Of a stretch of 6,963 bases of DNA, positions 1-6,179 are shown in pieces. The notes under the pieces were generated by a model, which was given only the letters and a program-made list of their open reading frames with translations, ran no database searches and was not told the DNA's origin. Numbering within the stretch: position 1 is the stretch's first letter; each line of letters begins with the position of its first letter. The DNA lies in the NCBI GenBank assembly GCA_041687475.1, contig JAWLBW010000251.1, positions 1 to 6,963 on the forward strand. The letters run 5' to 3'. A program made the position numbers and the translations under genes. The DNA comes from JAWLBW01 sp041687475 (GTDB taxonomy: Bacteria > J088 > JAWLBW01).

Positions 1-1295
1 GTAACGAGTCCCCCGCCCACGAAGGGTTCGGTCAGCAGCTGCTTGTAGCCGAAGCTTTCCCAGGCGCCCGAACGGTTCGCCGGATCGCTCATGCGCAGGA
101 GCAGCAGTCCTGTGGCCGTAACGCCCATCGACTGCCCGAAATCGGCAATGCCGCGTTGAAACCAGTAGTCGGGCATGACGCGGGGGGCGAGAAACAGAAG
201 CGCGCAGACGTTCCACGCAATACCCACGAAGGCGAGCAGTAGAAACGGCGCCAGGTTTTCGCCCAGCACACCCAGGGAAAGGGTGGCCAGGGCCGATACG
301 ATGATGAAGTCGAGCGCCGCACCGGAAATGCGGTTCATCAGTCGGCGATCGACCGAGTGTCCGTGACCGGTGGCGTCGAGGGTGGCCTGAACGAGCACGC
401 CGCCCAGCATGGCCAGCGGAAACAGCGGCACGTAGGGCATGATGGTGGGTCCGCCCAGCCGGGCCCACGTCCACCCCTCGACGAGCAACAGACCCTGATG
501 CAGCAGCCAGCCGACGGCAATGGCCAGGCCCACCATGCCGAACTGCATCGACAGGGGGTCGGTGGTCTGCAGCTCTTCGTCTGCGCGGGAGGGCGCTTCG
601 AAGGCCTGGTCTTCGCGCTCGCTCAACTCGTCGTGGGCGGCCTGGCGGGTCTTTCCGGCCACCTCGACCAGGCCGCGCCGGGCGCCCCAGTTGATGAGAA
701 TGGTGCCCACGATGACGCCGCTGACCACGCCGACGGTGGCCAGCCCGTAGGCCAGATCGGGGCCGTCGGCGAAGCCGAGTTCACGCATGGTCGCGGCCAT
801 GCCGGCCGCGGTGCCGTGACCGCCCTCGAAGGCGATTTCAATGAGCGCGCCCGCCATGGGGCTCATGCCGAACAGCGGCGCCAGCACCACGATGGCCAGG
901 GTAAGCCCGACCGTATACTGGCCCCACGCGAGCATCTGCCCGAAGACCACCTGGGGACCCGCCTTGCGCCAGATTTCACGGGGTTTCGGAATGCGTTCGC
1001 CGAGGAAGAGGGCGGCAAAGACCACGTTGATCAGAATGCCGGGCAACGTGCGCCACGTATCGCCCACCCACTGGGGAAACACACCACCGGCCAGCGGGGC
1101 ATCGGGCCCGCCGAGGCTCGCGGCCAGCGAGCCGAGTACCTGGGCGCTCAGCAGCAGGCCCAGAAAGCCGGCCACGATGGAGCTTGGAATGAACAAACGG
1201 CGGAACAGGCCGATGCGCTCGCGAAGAATTCTTCCGACGAGCAGCAACAGGCCTATGACTACGAGCGCGACGAACGCCTGCTTCAGTGAAACCAC
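1..1295 (-). CDS. gltS: Sodium/glutamate symporter family protein (GltS-like), C-terminus cut by window edge
   Basis: Secondary transporter of the GltS family (ESS), expected in the inner membrane and, by family, importing glutamate with sodium; the true substrate is not shown by the sequence. About 431 residues are visible, with alternating hydrophobic segments and two re-entrant-loop-like motifs: EGGHGTAAG at residues 157-165 and FGQSMGVTATG at 386-396. These match the paired glycine-rich GGHGT and FGLG-type signatures of GltS. A hydrophilic, acidic loop at about 205-250 separates the two halves, as expected for the inverted-repeat architecture. The start is GTG at 1295-1293, with GGGAG ten bases upstream. 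An in-frame TGA lies a few codons further upstream and no other start codon intervenes. The visible length already exceeds the 401 residues of E. coli GltS, so only a short C-terminal part is probably missing. It is divergent from the thioesterase gene across 137 bp. Confidence 0.85.
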   Translation of the reverse strand, partial: MVSLKQAFVALVVIGLLLLVGRILRERIGLFRRLFIPSSIVAGFLGLLLSAQVLGSLAASLGGPDAPLAGGVFPQWVGDTWRTLPGILINVVFAALFLGERIPKPREIWRKAGPQVVFGQMLAWGQYTVGLTLAIVVLAPLFGMSPMAGALIEIAFEGGHGTAAGMAATMRELGFADGPDLAYGLATVGVVSGVIVGTILINWGARRGLVEVAGKTRQAAHDELSEREDQAFEAPSRADEELQTTDPLSMQFGMVGLAIAVGWLLHQGLLLVEGWTWARLGGPTIMPYVPLFPLAMLGGVLVQATLDATGHGHSVDRRLMNRISGAALDFIIVSALATLSLGVLGENLAPFLLLAFVGIAWNVCALLFLAPRVMPDYWFQRGIADFGQSMGVTATGLLLLRMSDPANRSGAWESFGYKQLLTEPFVGGGLV

Positions 1296-1432
1296 GTGGC
1301 AATTTCTCCCTTGTGCAAGGGCTCATGCTAGCCGATTTTCAGGTCGGATGCACTTCGCGGGGCAGGCGTGAGGCAGCCGTGCGGTGGTACCATGAAGGTT
1401 CACCTGTTGAAGGACTGTTTCGGAGAGACCGC

Positions 1433-1930
1433 ATGGATAAAGGACGCGCCAGGTTGCAGGAACTCGAGTCCAACGCCGATCTGCTTCGGCTGCAGACGCC
1501 TGACTCCGGCCGCAGCTGGGTACACCACAATCCCGGTCGCCGCCGTGTCGAGCTGTCGTACTTCTGGCACCCCATCGACAAGCGGCTGCACGGTGTGGCC
1601 TACCACGGCCCCGAGTCCGAGGGCCCTCCCGGATGCGCGCACGGCGGCAGCATCGCCTCCATCATGGACGACGCCATGGGCACGAGCGCCTGGGCGGCCG
1701 GCTACCGCGTCGTCGCGCTCAACCTGAACGTGAATTTCCGCAAGTTCATTCCCCTCGAGACTTCGACCTTCATCGAGTGTTGGATCGAGCGTGAAGAAGG
1801 CCGCAAGGTCTATACCCGCGGCCGGTTGACGTCGGCCGAGGGCGAACTGCACGCCGAGGCCGAAGGGCTCTTCCTGCAGATCGACTTCACCAAGCTGCTC
1901 GAGAAGCAGCCCAAGGGACCGGTCGCCTGA
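1433..1930 (+). CDS. PaaI/4HBT-type hotdog-fold thioesterase
   Basis: A 165-residue protein of the hotdog-fold acyl-CoA thioesterase superfamily (PaaI/YdiI-like or THEM4-like), which hydrolyses acyl-CoA thioesters in the cytoplasm. The key signature is CAHGGSIASIMDDAMG at residues 68-83. The HGG (70-72) starts the central hotdog helix, and D79/D80 fall where these enzymes carry the catalytic Asp/Glu. The following strands, LNLNVNFRKFIPL (96-108) and TFIECWIERE (112-121), fit the family pattern of strand, proline turn and strand. The first 50 residues resemble the N-terminal extension of THEM4-like members. I chose ATG 1433 because GGAGAG (1422-1427) lies at ideal spacing; the same frame is open back to 1286, but that part overlaps gltS and has no matching RBS. 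A weak extended -10 (TG-G-TACCAT, 1385-1393) is the only promoter hint. Its stop is 1 bp from the stop of the convergent small gene. Substrate unknown. Confidence 0.85.
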   Translation: MDKGRARLQELESNADLLRLQTPDSGRSWVHHNPGRRRVELSYFWHPIDKRLHGVAYHGPESEGPPGCAHGGSIASIMDDAMGTSAWAAGYRVVALNLNVNFRKFIPLETSTFIECWIEREEGRKVYTRGRLTSAEGELHAEAEGLFLQIDFTKLLEKQPKGPVA

Positions 1931-1931
1931 C

Positions 1932-2099
1932 TCAGGCGCGCCGCTCTCTTTCCAGCTGCTCCGGAGCCAGCACCCCCTCGACCGGCGGTTCACGTTCGGG
2001 TTGGTAGGCCTTTTCAAGCAGCCGTTCGGTGTTCGGATCGATTTCCGGGAACATGGCGCCCGAGCGCTGTCGGTGGTCGTGGTCGTGTTTTCCGTGCAT
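1932..2099 (-). CDS. Small hypothetical protein, 55 aa, charged, His/Asp-rich N-terminus
   Basis: I do not recognise this protein. It has 55 residues with no signal peptide or membrane segment. It opens with MHGKHDHDHRQR, a His/Asp cluster that could bind metal (inference only), followed by FPEIDPNTERLLEKAYQ (17-33), which looks helical, then a Pro/Glu-rich linker and a charged C-terminus ending ERERRA. The case for a real gene is the strong purine-rich ribosome binding tract just upstream of ATG 2099 (AGGAGAGGAAAGG, then TTC, then ATG), a protein-like composition, and a neat fit between the thioesterase stop and the divergent intergenic region. The frame stays open upstream to 2378, but that part has Arg/Pro-rich noncoding-style composition, so the short start is preferred. 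It is convergent with the thioesterase, with one base between the stops and no room for a terminator, so the transcripts probably overlap. Confidence 0.6.
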   Translation of the reverse strand: MHGKHDHDHRQRSGAMFPEIDPNTERLLEKAYQPEREPPVEGVLAPEQLERERRA

Positions 2100-2408
2100 G
2101 AACCTTTCCTCTCCTGGGTAGAACCTGAATCCATTCTCGGGAACGGCGGGGTTTCGTGCAGCCCCGGGCGGTTGGCGGGGCACGGTGTCGAACCGGTGCT
2201 GACGCCACGGCCGGCAACCCCGTCGGAACACAAGTAGCCGCCGCCCGCTCGAACGGGGGCGACCCTCAGCCGTGCGCCATACACGATGTATACTGGAAAT
2301 CGACGGCAAGCGTGTTGTTTTCCTCGATGACGGCCGCAGGTGACACAGGGTGTGTTTGCGCTGGGGAAGGGTGTCCATGGGAAACCACCGAGGCCGGGGG
2401 AGGGATGC
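2100..2408. other. Divergent intergenic region (309 bp) with GC-rich hairpins and one -10-like site
   Basis: This lies between the starts of the 55-aa gene and the E2-like gene, and I see no convincing gene in it. Three inverted repeats are visible: GCCCCG (2161-2166) with CGGGGC (2176-2181), perfect with a 9-nt loop; CACGGT (2181-2186) with ACCGGTG (2192-2198), one bulge; and CGCCCG (2242-2247) with CGGGGGCG (2254-2261), two unpaired G. None is followed by a T-run on either strand, so they are not ordinary terminators. TATACT at 2289-2294 could be a plus-strand -10 for the E2-like gene, and its complement reads TATACA on the minus strand, but neither has a good -35. A plus-strand promoter there would give the E2-like gene a leader of about 110 nt. 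A minus-strand promoter would put the hairpins in the leader of the small gene. Confidence 0.5.
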
Positions 2409-3323
2409 ATGCGAAACATACCGGGCAGATATGCGAGAAAGATTTCAGGATGGCGAAAGGTAGCCTCGTCGACCTGGGCGCGACCGAATGACCCCGTCAT
2501 TCACGGCTTTATCGAACTCGACATGGAAGCGGCGTACGACTACACGCGTCGCCTTTCGCGGGCCACGGGCCGCCGGGTGACCGTAACCCACCTGTTGGTG
2601 AAAGTCCTTGCCGATGCCTTGCGTCGGCATCCCGAGTGTAACGGCATGATTCGCTGGGGAAAGGTATATCTGCGCGACCATGTCGATCTTTCGGTACTTG
2701 TCGAAGTCGACCCCGCCGAGCGAACGCACGATCAGGGTGCCGATCTGACGGCGGCGCTCATTCGTGACGCCGACCGGAAGTCGATGCTCGAGATAGCTGA
2801 AGAGTTGTCGGGGGGCGTTCGCAGCATACGCAGGCACCATGACCCGTTTCTGGGCGTGACCAAGAAAGTCTTCAAGCTGCTTCCGCCCGGCATTCTGCGC
2901 TGGGGGCTGAACGTGGTTGCCCTGCTGCAGTACCAGTTCAATATTGATCTGAGCTTCACGCGCTTCATACCGCGCGATCCTTTCGGCAGCGCCATGATTA
3001 CCAGCGTGTCCATGTTCGGCATCGATGAGGCCATTGCCCCGATACCCCCTTTCATCTGGATTTCGATGCTTCTGTCGGTCGGCGCCATGCGCGAAAAGCC
3101 AGTGGCGGTCGACGGCCGTGTCGAGATTCGCAAGCGATTGACGGTGGGCGCCGCCATCGACCACCGGGTCATCGATGGGTACCAGGGGGGTGTCTTGCTG
3201 AACGAGGTTCGCCGCATTCTCGAAAATCCCGAAGCCACCTTCGGGCCCGTCGAAAAATTCGAGGTTCCCGCGGCCCGACCGACGGTCGACGAGATGCCGC
3301 AGGAAATTACGCGTCCTCACTGA
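2409..3323 (+). CDS. Free-standing 2-oxoacid dehydrogenase E2-type acyltransferase (CAT-like catalytic domain only)
   Basis: A 304-residue protein that is essentially one E2 (dihydrolipoamide acyltransferase) catalytic domain with the chloramphenicol-acetyltransferase fold. Family landmarks occur in order: VTVTHLLVKVLADALRRHPE (57-76), ITSVSMFGIDEA (197-208), an AMREKPVAVDG segment (226-236), and DHRVIDGYQGG (251-261). The last is the active-site DHRxxDG motif; by family, H252 is the general base and D256 the stabilising acid. It ends with LLNEVRRILENPE (263-275), typical of the domain end. There is no lipoyl domain and no peripheral-subunit-binding domain. Residues about 146-190 form a more hydrophobic stretch (LLPPGILRWGLNVVALLQYQ region) that I do not place in classic E2 enzymes. 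The start is ATG 2409, with GGAGGG at 2399-2404; ATG 2405 is out of frame. No E1 or E3 gene lies nearby, so a role in a dehydrogenase complex is unlikely and the acyl donor and acceptor are unknown. Confidence 0.82.
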   Translation: MRNIPGRYARKISGWRKVASSTWARPNDPVIHGFIELDMEAAYDYTRRLSRATGRRVTVTHLLVKVLADALRRHPECNGMIRWGKVYLRDHVDLSVLVEVDPAERTHDQGADLTAALIRDADRKSMLEIAEELSGGVRSIRRHHDPFLGVTKKVFKLLPPGILRWGLNVVALLQYQFNIDLSFTRFIPRDPFGSAMITSVSMFGIDEAIAPIPPFIWISMLLSVGAMREKPVAVDGRVEIRKRLTVGAAIDHRVIDGYQGGVLLNEVRRILENPEATFGPVEKFEVPAARPTVDEMPQEITRPH

Positions 3324-3342
3324 GAAGCGCGTCGGGGCCCGG

Positions 3343-3372
3343 TTGCCCGGATAGGCCCGGGCGCTGTATAGT
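3343..3372 (+). promoter_or_regulatory. Sigma70-type promoter of the DUF4230 gene, leaderless geometry
   Basis: The -35-like TTGCCC (3343-3348) and -10 TATAGT (3367-3372) are separated by 18 bp. TATAGT matches the TATAAT consensus at five of six positions. Only five bases lie between the -10 and the ATG at 3378, so transcription should start at or within a base or two of the A of ATG. No Shine-Dalgarno sequence exists before this start, which agrees with a leaderless mRNA. The hexamer GCCCGG occurs three times across the -35 and spacer (3337-3342, 3345-3350, 3355-3360) and could be an operator. Confidence 0.6.
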
Positions 3373-3377
3373 GTGGC

Positions 3378-4142
3378 ATGGCTGCCGACGGCGCGGGGCG
3401 CCGCTTTCTCATCGTTGCGATTCCCTTTCTGCTGCTGGCGTTTCTGGCCGGTGCGACGTTGGGGTATGTGGTTCGCGCCACCCCAGAGCGGGCGCTCAAG
3501 GCGCTGAGCGAGCGGTTCTCGGCCCGGTATGCCCGCGAAGTCAAACTCTTTTTCGAGCTGAACGGCATTACCCCCCATTCGCGCTTTGTCGTGGCCGAAC
3601 TCGACCAGACGGTCTCGGGTTCGTACGAAAGCCGCAAGGCCATCTTCGGCGTCGATCTCGGTACCACGTCGCTCGAGTATCGCGTGCCGGTGCGTTTTTT
3701 CTACGCCGTCGACTTCTCGGGCGAGCGTCCCATTTCGTTCGTCACCGACTCGTCGTCCCGCCTGCTGACGGTGTCGTTTCCGCCCGTCGACCTCATGGCG
3801 GCCGAGCCCGACATCGGGCGGCTTGAAAGGAAGCTCACGGTGGGCTGGGGGCGCCTCGAGCGCTTCTCGGGAGCCGATGTGCAGCAGGCCTTCACCGCCA
3901 ACGTCATGCACGATATACGGGCACACGCCGACGATGCGCGTGTGCGTGAGGTGGTGCGCGAAACGGCGCGTCGTCAGCTCGCCGACTTCGTGCGCGCCTA
4001 TCTGGCCCATGAGGGATTGACCGACGGTGTCGTCGAAGGGGTGGTCGTTCGTTTCCTCGACGAGCCCGAGGGAAAAGACCTGCCGGTTTTCGGCATCGAC
4101 ACGACGGAAGGCGAGAGTCGCCCGTCGATGAACGTTCACTGA
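3378..4142 (+). CDS. Membrane-anchored DUF4230 family protein
   Basis: A 254-residue protein matching the layout of DUF4230, a family without a defined biochemical role. After a short basic N-terminus (AGRRF) there is one hydrophobic segment at about residues 10-32, a signal anchor or uncleaved signal; the remainder is soluble and probably extracytoplasmic or periplasmic. The family-like core runs from about 67 to 213: VVAELDQTVSGSYES (71-85), then GVDL (91-94), a strand pair, and SRLLTVSFPPVDLMAAEPD (127-145), which corresponds to the LPpaei-type motif of the family. A charged helical tail with many Arg/Ala residues (181-213) follows, as in relatives. The start is ATG 3378: it lies directly behind the -10 element, lacks an SD, and opens the signal-anchor segment. 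The gene stands alone between two promoters, 54 bp after the E2-like gene and 54 bp before the receiver gene. The family assignment is from remembered motif shape, not a search. Confidence 0.65.
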   Translation: MAADGAGRRFLIVAIPFLLLAFLAGATLGYVVRATPERALKALSERFSARYAREVKLFFELNGITPHSRFVVAELDQTVSGSYESRKAIFGVDLGTTSLEYRVPVRFFYAVDFSGERPISFVTDSSSRLLTVSFPPVDLMAAEPDIGRLERKLTVGWGRLERFSGADVQQAFTANVMHDIRAHADDARVREVVRETARRQLADFVRAYLAHEGLTDGVVEGVVVRFLDEPEGKDLPVFGIDTTEGESRPSMNVH

Positions 4143-4158
4143 CGGGCACGTTCCCTGG

Positions 4159-4187
4159 TTGACTTTCCCCCCGGGGCTTGGTATTAC
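4159..4187 (+). promoter_or_regulatory. Sigma70-type promoter of the pseudo-receiver gene, near-leaderless geometry
   Basis: TTGACT (4159-4164, five of six to TTGACA) and TATTAC (4182-4187, four of six to TATAAT) are separated by the ideal 17 bp. The predicted start site is about 4194-4197, and the ATG is at 4197, so the 5' leader would be zero to three bases. There is no SD in front of the ATG. This is the best-looking promoter in the window. Confidence 0.7.
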
Positions 4188-4196
4188 TAAGCCTGC

Positions 4197-4559
4197 ATGC
4201 TGGAGCAGTCTTCTTCCGAGAGCCCGGTTCTCATCGTCTGTGACGAACCCTTGTTTCGCGACTACGTTTCGTCGGTGCTTTCGGGCATTGTCGGCGTGCG
4301 TACCGCCGATAACGGCAAGGCGGCCTGGAATCTCGTTCTCGAAGGTCTTACGCCTTCGCAGATATGGCTCGAGTGGATGACGCTCGACCGCGAGCTTTTT
4401 CTCGGTCGTCTCCGTGAAACGGAAGCCCTCGCTCCGGTTCCCCTCGTGATCCTCATCGCTTTCATGGGGCAGGCCCGCATTCCCCATGCCTCGGCCGTCA
4501 TTGAGCGGCCCTTTACGCCCGAGCAGCTGCGCGAAGTGGCCACGCGCTTCGTGCGCTGA
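4197..4559 (+). CDS. Single-domain degenerate response-regulator receiver (pseudo-receiver)
   Basis: A 120-residue protein made of one CheY-like receiver domain with no output domain. VLIVCDEPLFRDYVSSVL (11-28) is the beta1-alpha1 segment, SQIWLEWMTLDRELFLGRLR (54-73) the beta3-alpha3 segment, PLVILIAFMG (82-91) beta4, and AVIERPFTPEQLREVATRF (100-118) the beta5-alpha5 segment. Compared with canonical receivers, the first acidic-pocket Asp is Cys15 (D16 and E17 are kept), the phospho-acceptor Asp is Glu59, the switch Thr/Ser is Ile87, and the conserved Lys is Arg104. The loop and helix between beta4 and beta5 are about six residues shorter than in CheY. It therefore probably cannot be phosphorylated normally and may be constitutively in one state, acting through protein contacts (inference). 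The start is ATG 4197, placed by its promoter; no SD is present. It is convergent with cls, with 30 bp between the stops. The receiver fold call is fairly sure; the partner is unknown. Confidence 0.75.
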   Translation: MLEQSSSESPVLIVCDEPLFRDYVSSVLSGIVGVRTADNGKAAWNLVLEGLTPSQIWLEWMTLDRELFLGRLRETEALAPVPLVILIAFMGQARIPHASAVIERPFTPEQLREVATRFVR

Positions 4560-4589
4560 AGTCTTCCTGCGTCCGGAATTGCACGCCGT

Positions 4590-6038
4590 TCAAAGATACG
4601 GCGCGAACAGGCGCACAATGCCGTTGCGCAGGCGAACCGCAACGGGCCAGCCGTTGACCTCGGCCAGGGTGAGCTGGCGAGCGTGGGCGATCTTTTCTTC
4701 AACCAGCTTGTCGAGCGCCGTGGTCAGGCTGCGATCGTAGCATTCCACATTGAATTCGAAGTTCAGACGCAGGCTGCGCGCGTCCCAGTTGCCCGAGCCG
4801 ATCAGGCACCACTGGTCGTCGACCAGCAACAGTTTAGAGTGGTCGAAGGGGGCGGGCGTCATGTAGATGTTGCAGCCGTGCTCGAGCAGTTGCCACAGCG
4901 AGGCGTCGGAGGCCCATTTCACCATGACCAGGTTGTTGGCTTCGGGCAGCACGATATCGACTTTCACGCCCCGCATGGCGGCGAGGTTCAGGGTGCTGAT
5001 GAGCGTGTCGTCGGGCAGGAAGTAGGGGGTGACGATACGAATACGTCGCCGGGCGCAGGCCACCGCGCCAAGCAGAACCCAGCGCAGCTTTTCGAAATCT
5101 TCGTCGGGACCGTCCATGATGCCGCGGGCGACCGTGCCCCCTGCGTCTTCGAGGCGGGGAAACCAGTCGGCGCCTGCCAGCACTTCCTTGGTCGCATAGC
5201 TCCAGTCTTCGGTAAAGGCCTGCTGAAGGTGACCGACGACGGGGCCGCGCAGGCGGAAATGAAGGTCGGCTACCGGATGCCCCGAGCCGGCCGATAGTAC
5301 GTGGCCGATGCGAATGTTGAGCCCACCGGTGAATCCGATACTGCCGTCGACGACCATGACCTTGCGATGATTGCGCAGGTTGACGTAGGGAAACCGCCAG
5401 GGCAGCACGGTAGGCAGAAACCGGGCTACCATGACCCCGCGGCTCGCCAGCTTGCGGGCAACGCTCGGGAATGAATAGCGGGCGCCCACATCGTCGATGA
5501 GAACACGTACCTTCACGCCCCGGGCGGTGGCGTCGGCAAGCGCGTCGACGAATTTGCCGCCGGCAGCGTCGTTATCGAAAATGTAGGTGCAGAGCGAAAC
5601 ACTGTGACGGGCTTCGGCAATGGCCTCGAGCATGGCCGGGTAGGCTTCGTCGCCGTTGCGCAGAGGCTCGACCCGGTTCCCACCCGTCAAGGGCTTTCTG
5701 GCAAGGGTGTCGACCAGACGGGCGAGTTCGCCCAGGTCGCCGTTGTAGGGCTCGAGTGCGTTGCCGACGGCCACGATCTCGCGAATGGGCGTGGCCGGAA
5801 CGAACCCCTTCATGCTCTGGCTGAAGCGCGCCTTCGCCCGTCGGTTGATGCGGTTGATGCCCAGAACGATATAGGCCAGGGCGCCCACGAGTGGGGCAAT
5901 GACGATGAGACCCACCCACCCCACGGCCGCGCGCACGTCACGCTTGTTGAGAATCGCGTGGGCGGCGGTAAGCAAGGTCAGCAGTAAGGTCAGCGCGGCC
6001 GCAACCTGGGGCCAGAACTGTTGCAGAGAAGTGAGCAT
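4590..6038 (-). CDS. cls: Cardiolipin synthase, two-HKD phospholipase D family
   Basis: A 482-residue, full-length bacterial cardiolipin synthase, which condenses two phosphatidylglycerols into cardiolipin and glycerol at the inner membrane. Two N-terminal membrane helices (about 11-30 and 36-60, the latter within the PLDc_N pattern VGWVGLIVIAPLVGALAYIV) precede two PLD catalytic domains. The first HKD motif is NHRKVMVVDG at 223-232 (H224, K226, D231) followed by GFTGGLNI; the second is DHSKLLLVDD at 399-408 (H400, K402, D407) followed by IGSGNWDARS. Both are intact, so the enzyme should be active. The C-terminus LFAPYL resembles the SPLL-like end of many Cls proteins. The start is ATG 6038; AAGG sits only three bases upstream, so the RBS is poor. 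The gene is divergent from the Hsp70 gene and its leader may carry a terminator-like hairpin. Other PLD-family enzymes are possible, but length and membrane helices favour Cls. Confidence 0.93.
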   Translation of the reverse strand: MLTSLQQFWPQVAAALTLLLTLLTAAHAILNKRDVRAAVGWVGLIVIAPLVGALAYIVLGINRINRRAKARFSQSMKGFVPATPIREIVAVGNALEPYNGDLGELARLVDTLARKPLTGGNRVEPLRNGDEAYPAMLEAIAEARHSVSLCTYIFDNDAAGGKFVDALADATARGVKVRVLIDDVGARYSFPSVARKLASRGVMVARFLPTVLPWRFPYVNLRNHRKVMVVDGSIGFTGGLNIRIGHVLSAGSGHPVADLHFRLRGPVVGHLQQAFTEDWSYATKEVLAGADWFPRLEDAGGTVARGIMDGPDEDFEKLRWVLLGAVACARRRIRIVTPYFLPDDTLISTLNLAAMRGVKVDIVLPEANNLVMVKWASDASLWQLLEHGCNIYMTPAPFDHSKLLLVDDQWCLIGSGNWDARSLRLNFEFNVECYDRSLTTALDKLVEEKIAHARQLTLAEVNGWPVAVRLRNGIVRLFAPYL

Positions 6039-6110
6039 GAACCTTGGACAAGCGGCGTTTCTCCCATATCATCGCAGACTTTTCAACCGTGCGTAACTCA
6101 TTCTGCAGAA

Positions 6111-6139
6111 CAAAAACCCGGCTGAGTCGTCGCGTCGGG
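6111..6139 (-). terminator. Terminator-like hairpin in the presumed cls leader
   Basis: Read on the minus strand, CCCGAC (6139-6134) can pair with GCCGGG (6122-6117) over an 11-nt loop, with one A-C mismatch, directly followed by TTTTTG (6116-6111). It lies about 73 bp upstream of the cls ATG and downstream of the candidate cls -10 at 6195-6190, the position of an attenuator rather than an end-of-gene terminator. The stem is short and imperfect, so this is tentative. Confidence 0.3.
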
Positions 6140-6179
6140 CTTTCTGGATAAGCTGGGGGACGGTCGAACCCGTGAGTCG
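6115..6179. repeat. Near-exact direct repeat pair, 13 and 15 bp
   Basis: AACCCGGCTGAGTCG (6115-6129) and AACCCGTGAGTCG (6167-6179) are identical apart from a GC insertion in the first copy. The starts are 52 bp apart, about five helical turns, within the divergent regulatory region. This could be a two-site operator for a regulator of cls and/or the Hsp70 gene, or part of alternative leader folding. Chance is less likely for 13 identical bases in 276 bp but cannot be excluded. Confidence 0.45.

Noticed and set aside
357..1289. 310-codon open frame on the plus strand opposite gltS
   Set aside because: It is the antisense shadow of the GltS-like gene; the translation is Gln/His/Gly-rich and low in hydrophobic residues, without motifs or an RBS.
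1286..1432. N-terminal extension of the thioesterase back to ATG 1286
   Set aside because: It would overlap the start of divergent gltS, adds 49 Arg-rich residues unlike the family, and lacks an RBS; ATG 1433 has GGAGAG at good spacing.
2340..2408. Extension of the E2-like protein to ATG 2340
   Set aside because: The extra 23 residues look noncoding and have no clear SD, whereas ATG 2409 follows GGAGGG.
1400..2500. 366-codon minus-strand frame over the thioesterase and the intergenic region
   Set aside because: It runs antisense to the thioesterase and through noncoding-looking sequence; the 55-aa gene with the strong RBS is in another frame.
2445..4487. 680-codon open frame on the minus strand across the E2-like, DUF4230 and receiver genes
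   Set aside because: It is antisense to three genes with clear family motifs and good starts; its translation is His/Arg/Asp/Gly-rich with no recognisable domain. Long antisense frames are expected in G+C-rich coding DNA.
4543..4589. Possible bidirectional terminator between the receiver gene and cls
   Set aside because: Only a 4-bp GCGC stem (GCGC-TTCGT-GCGC) is seen and there is no T-run on either strand.
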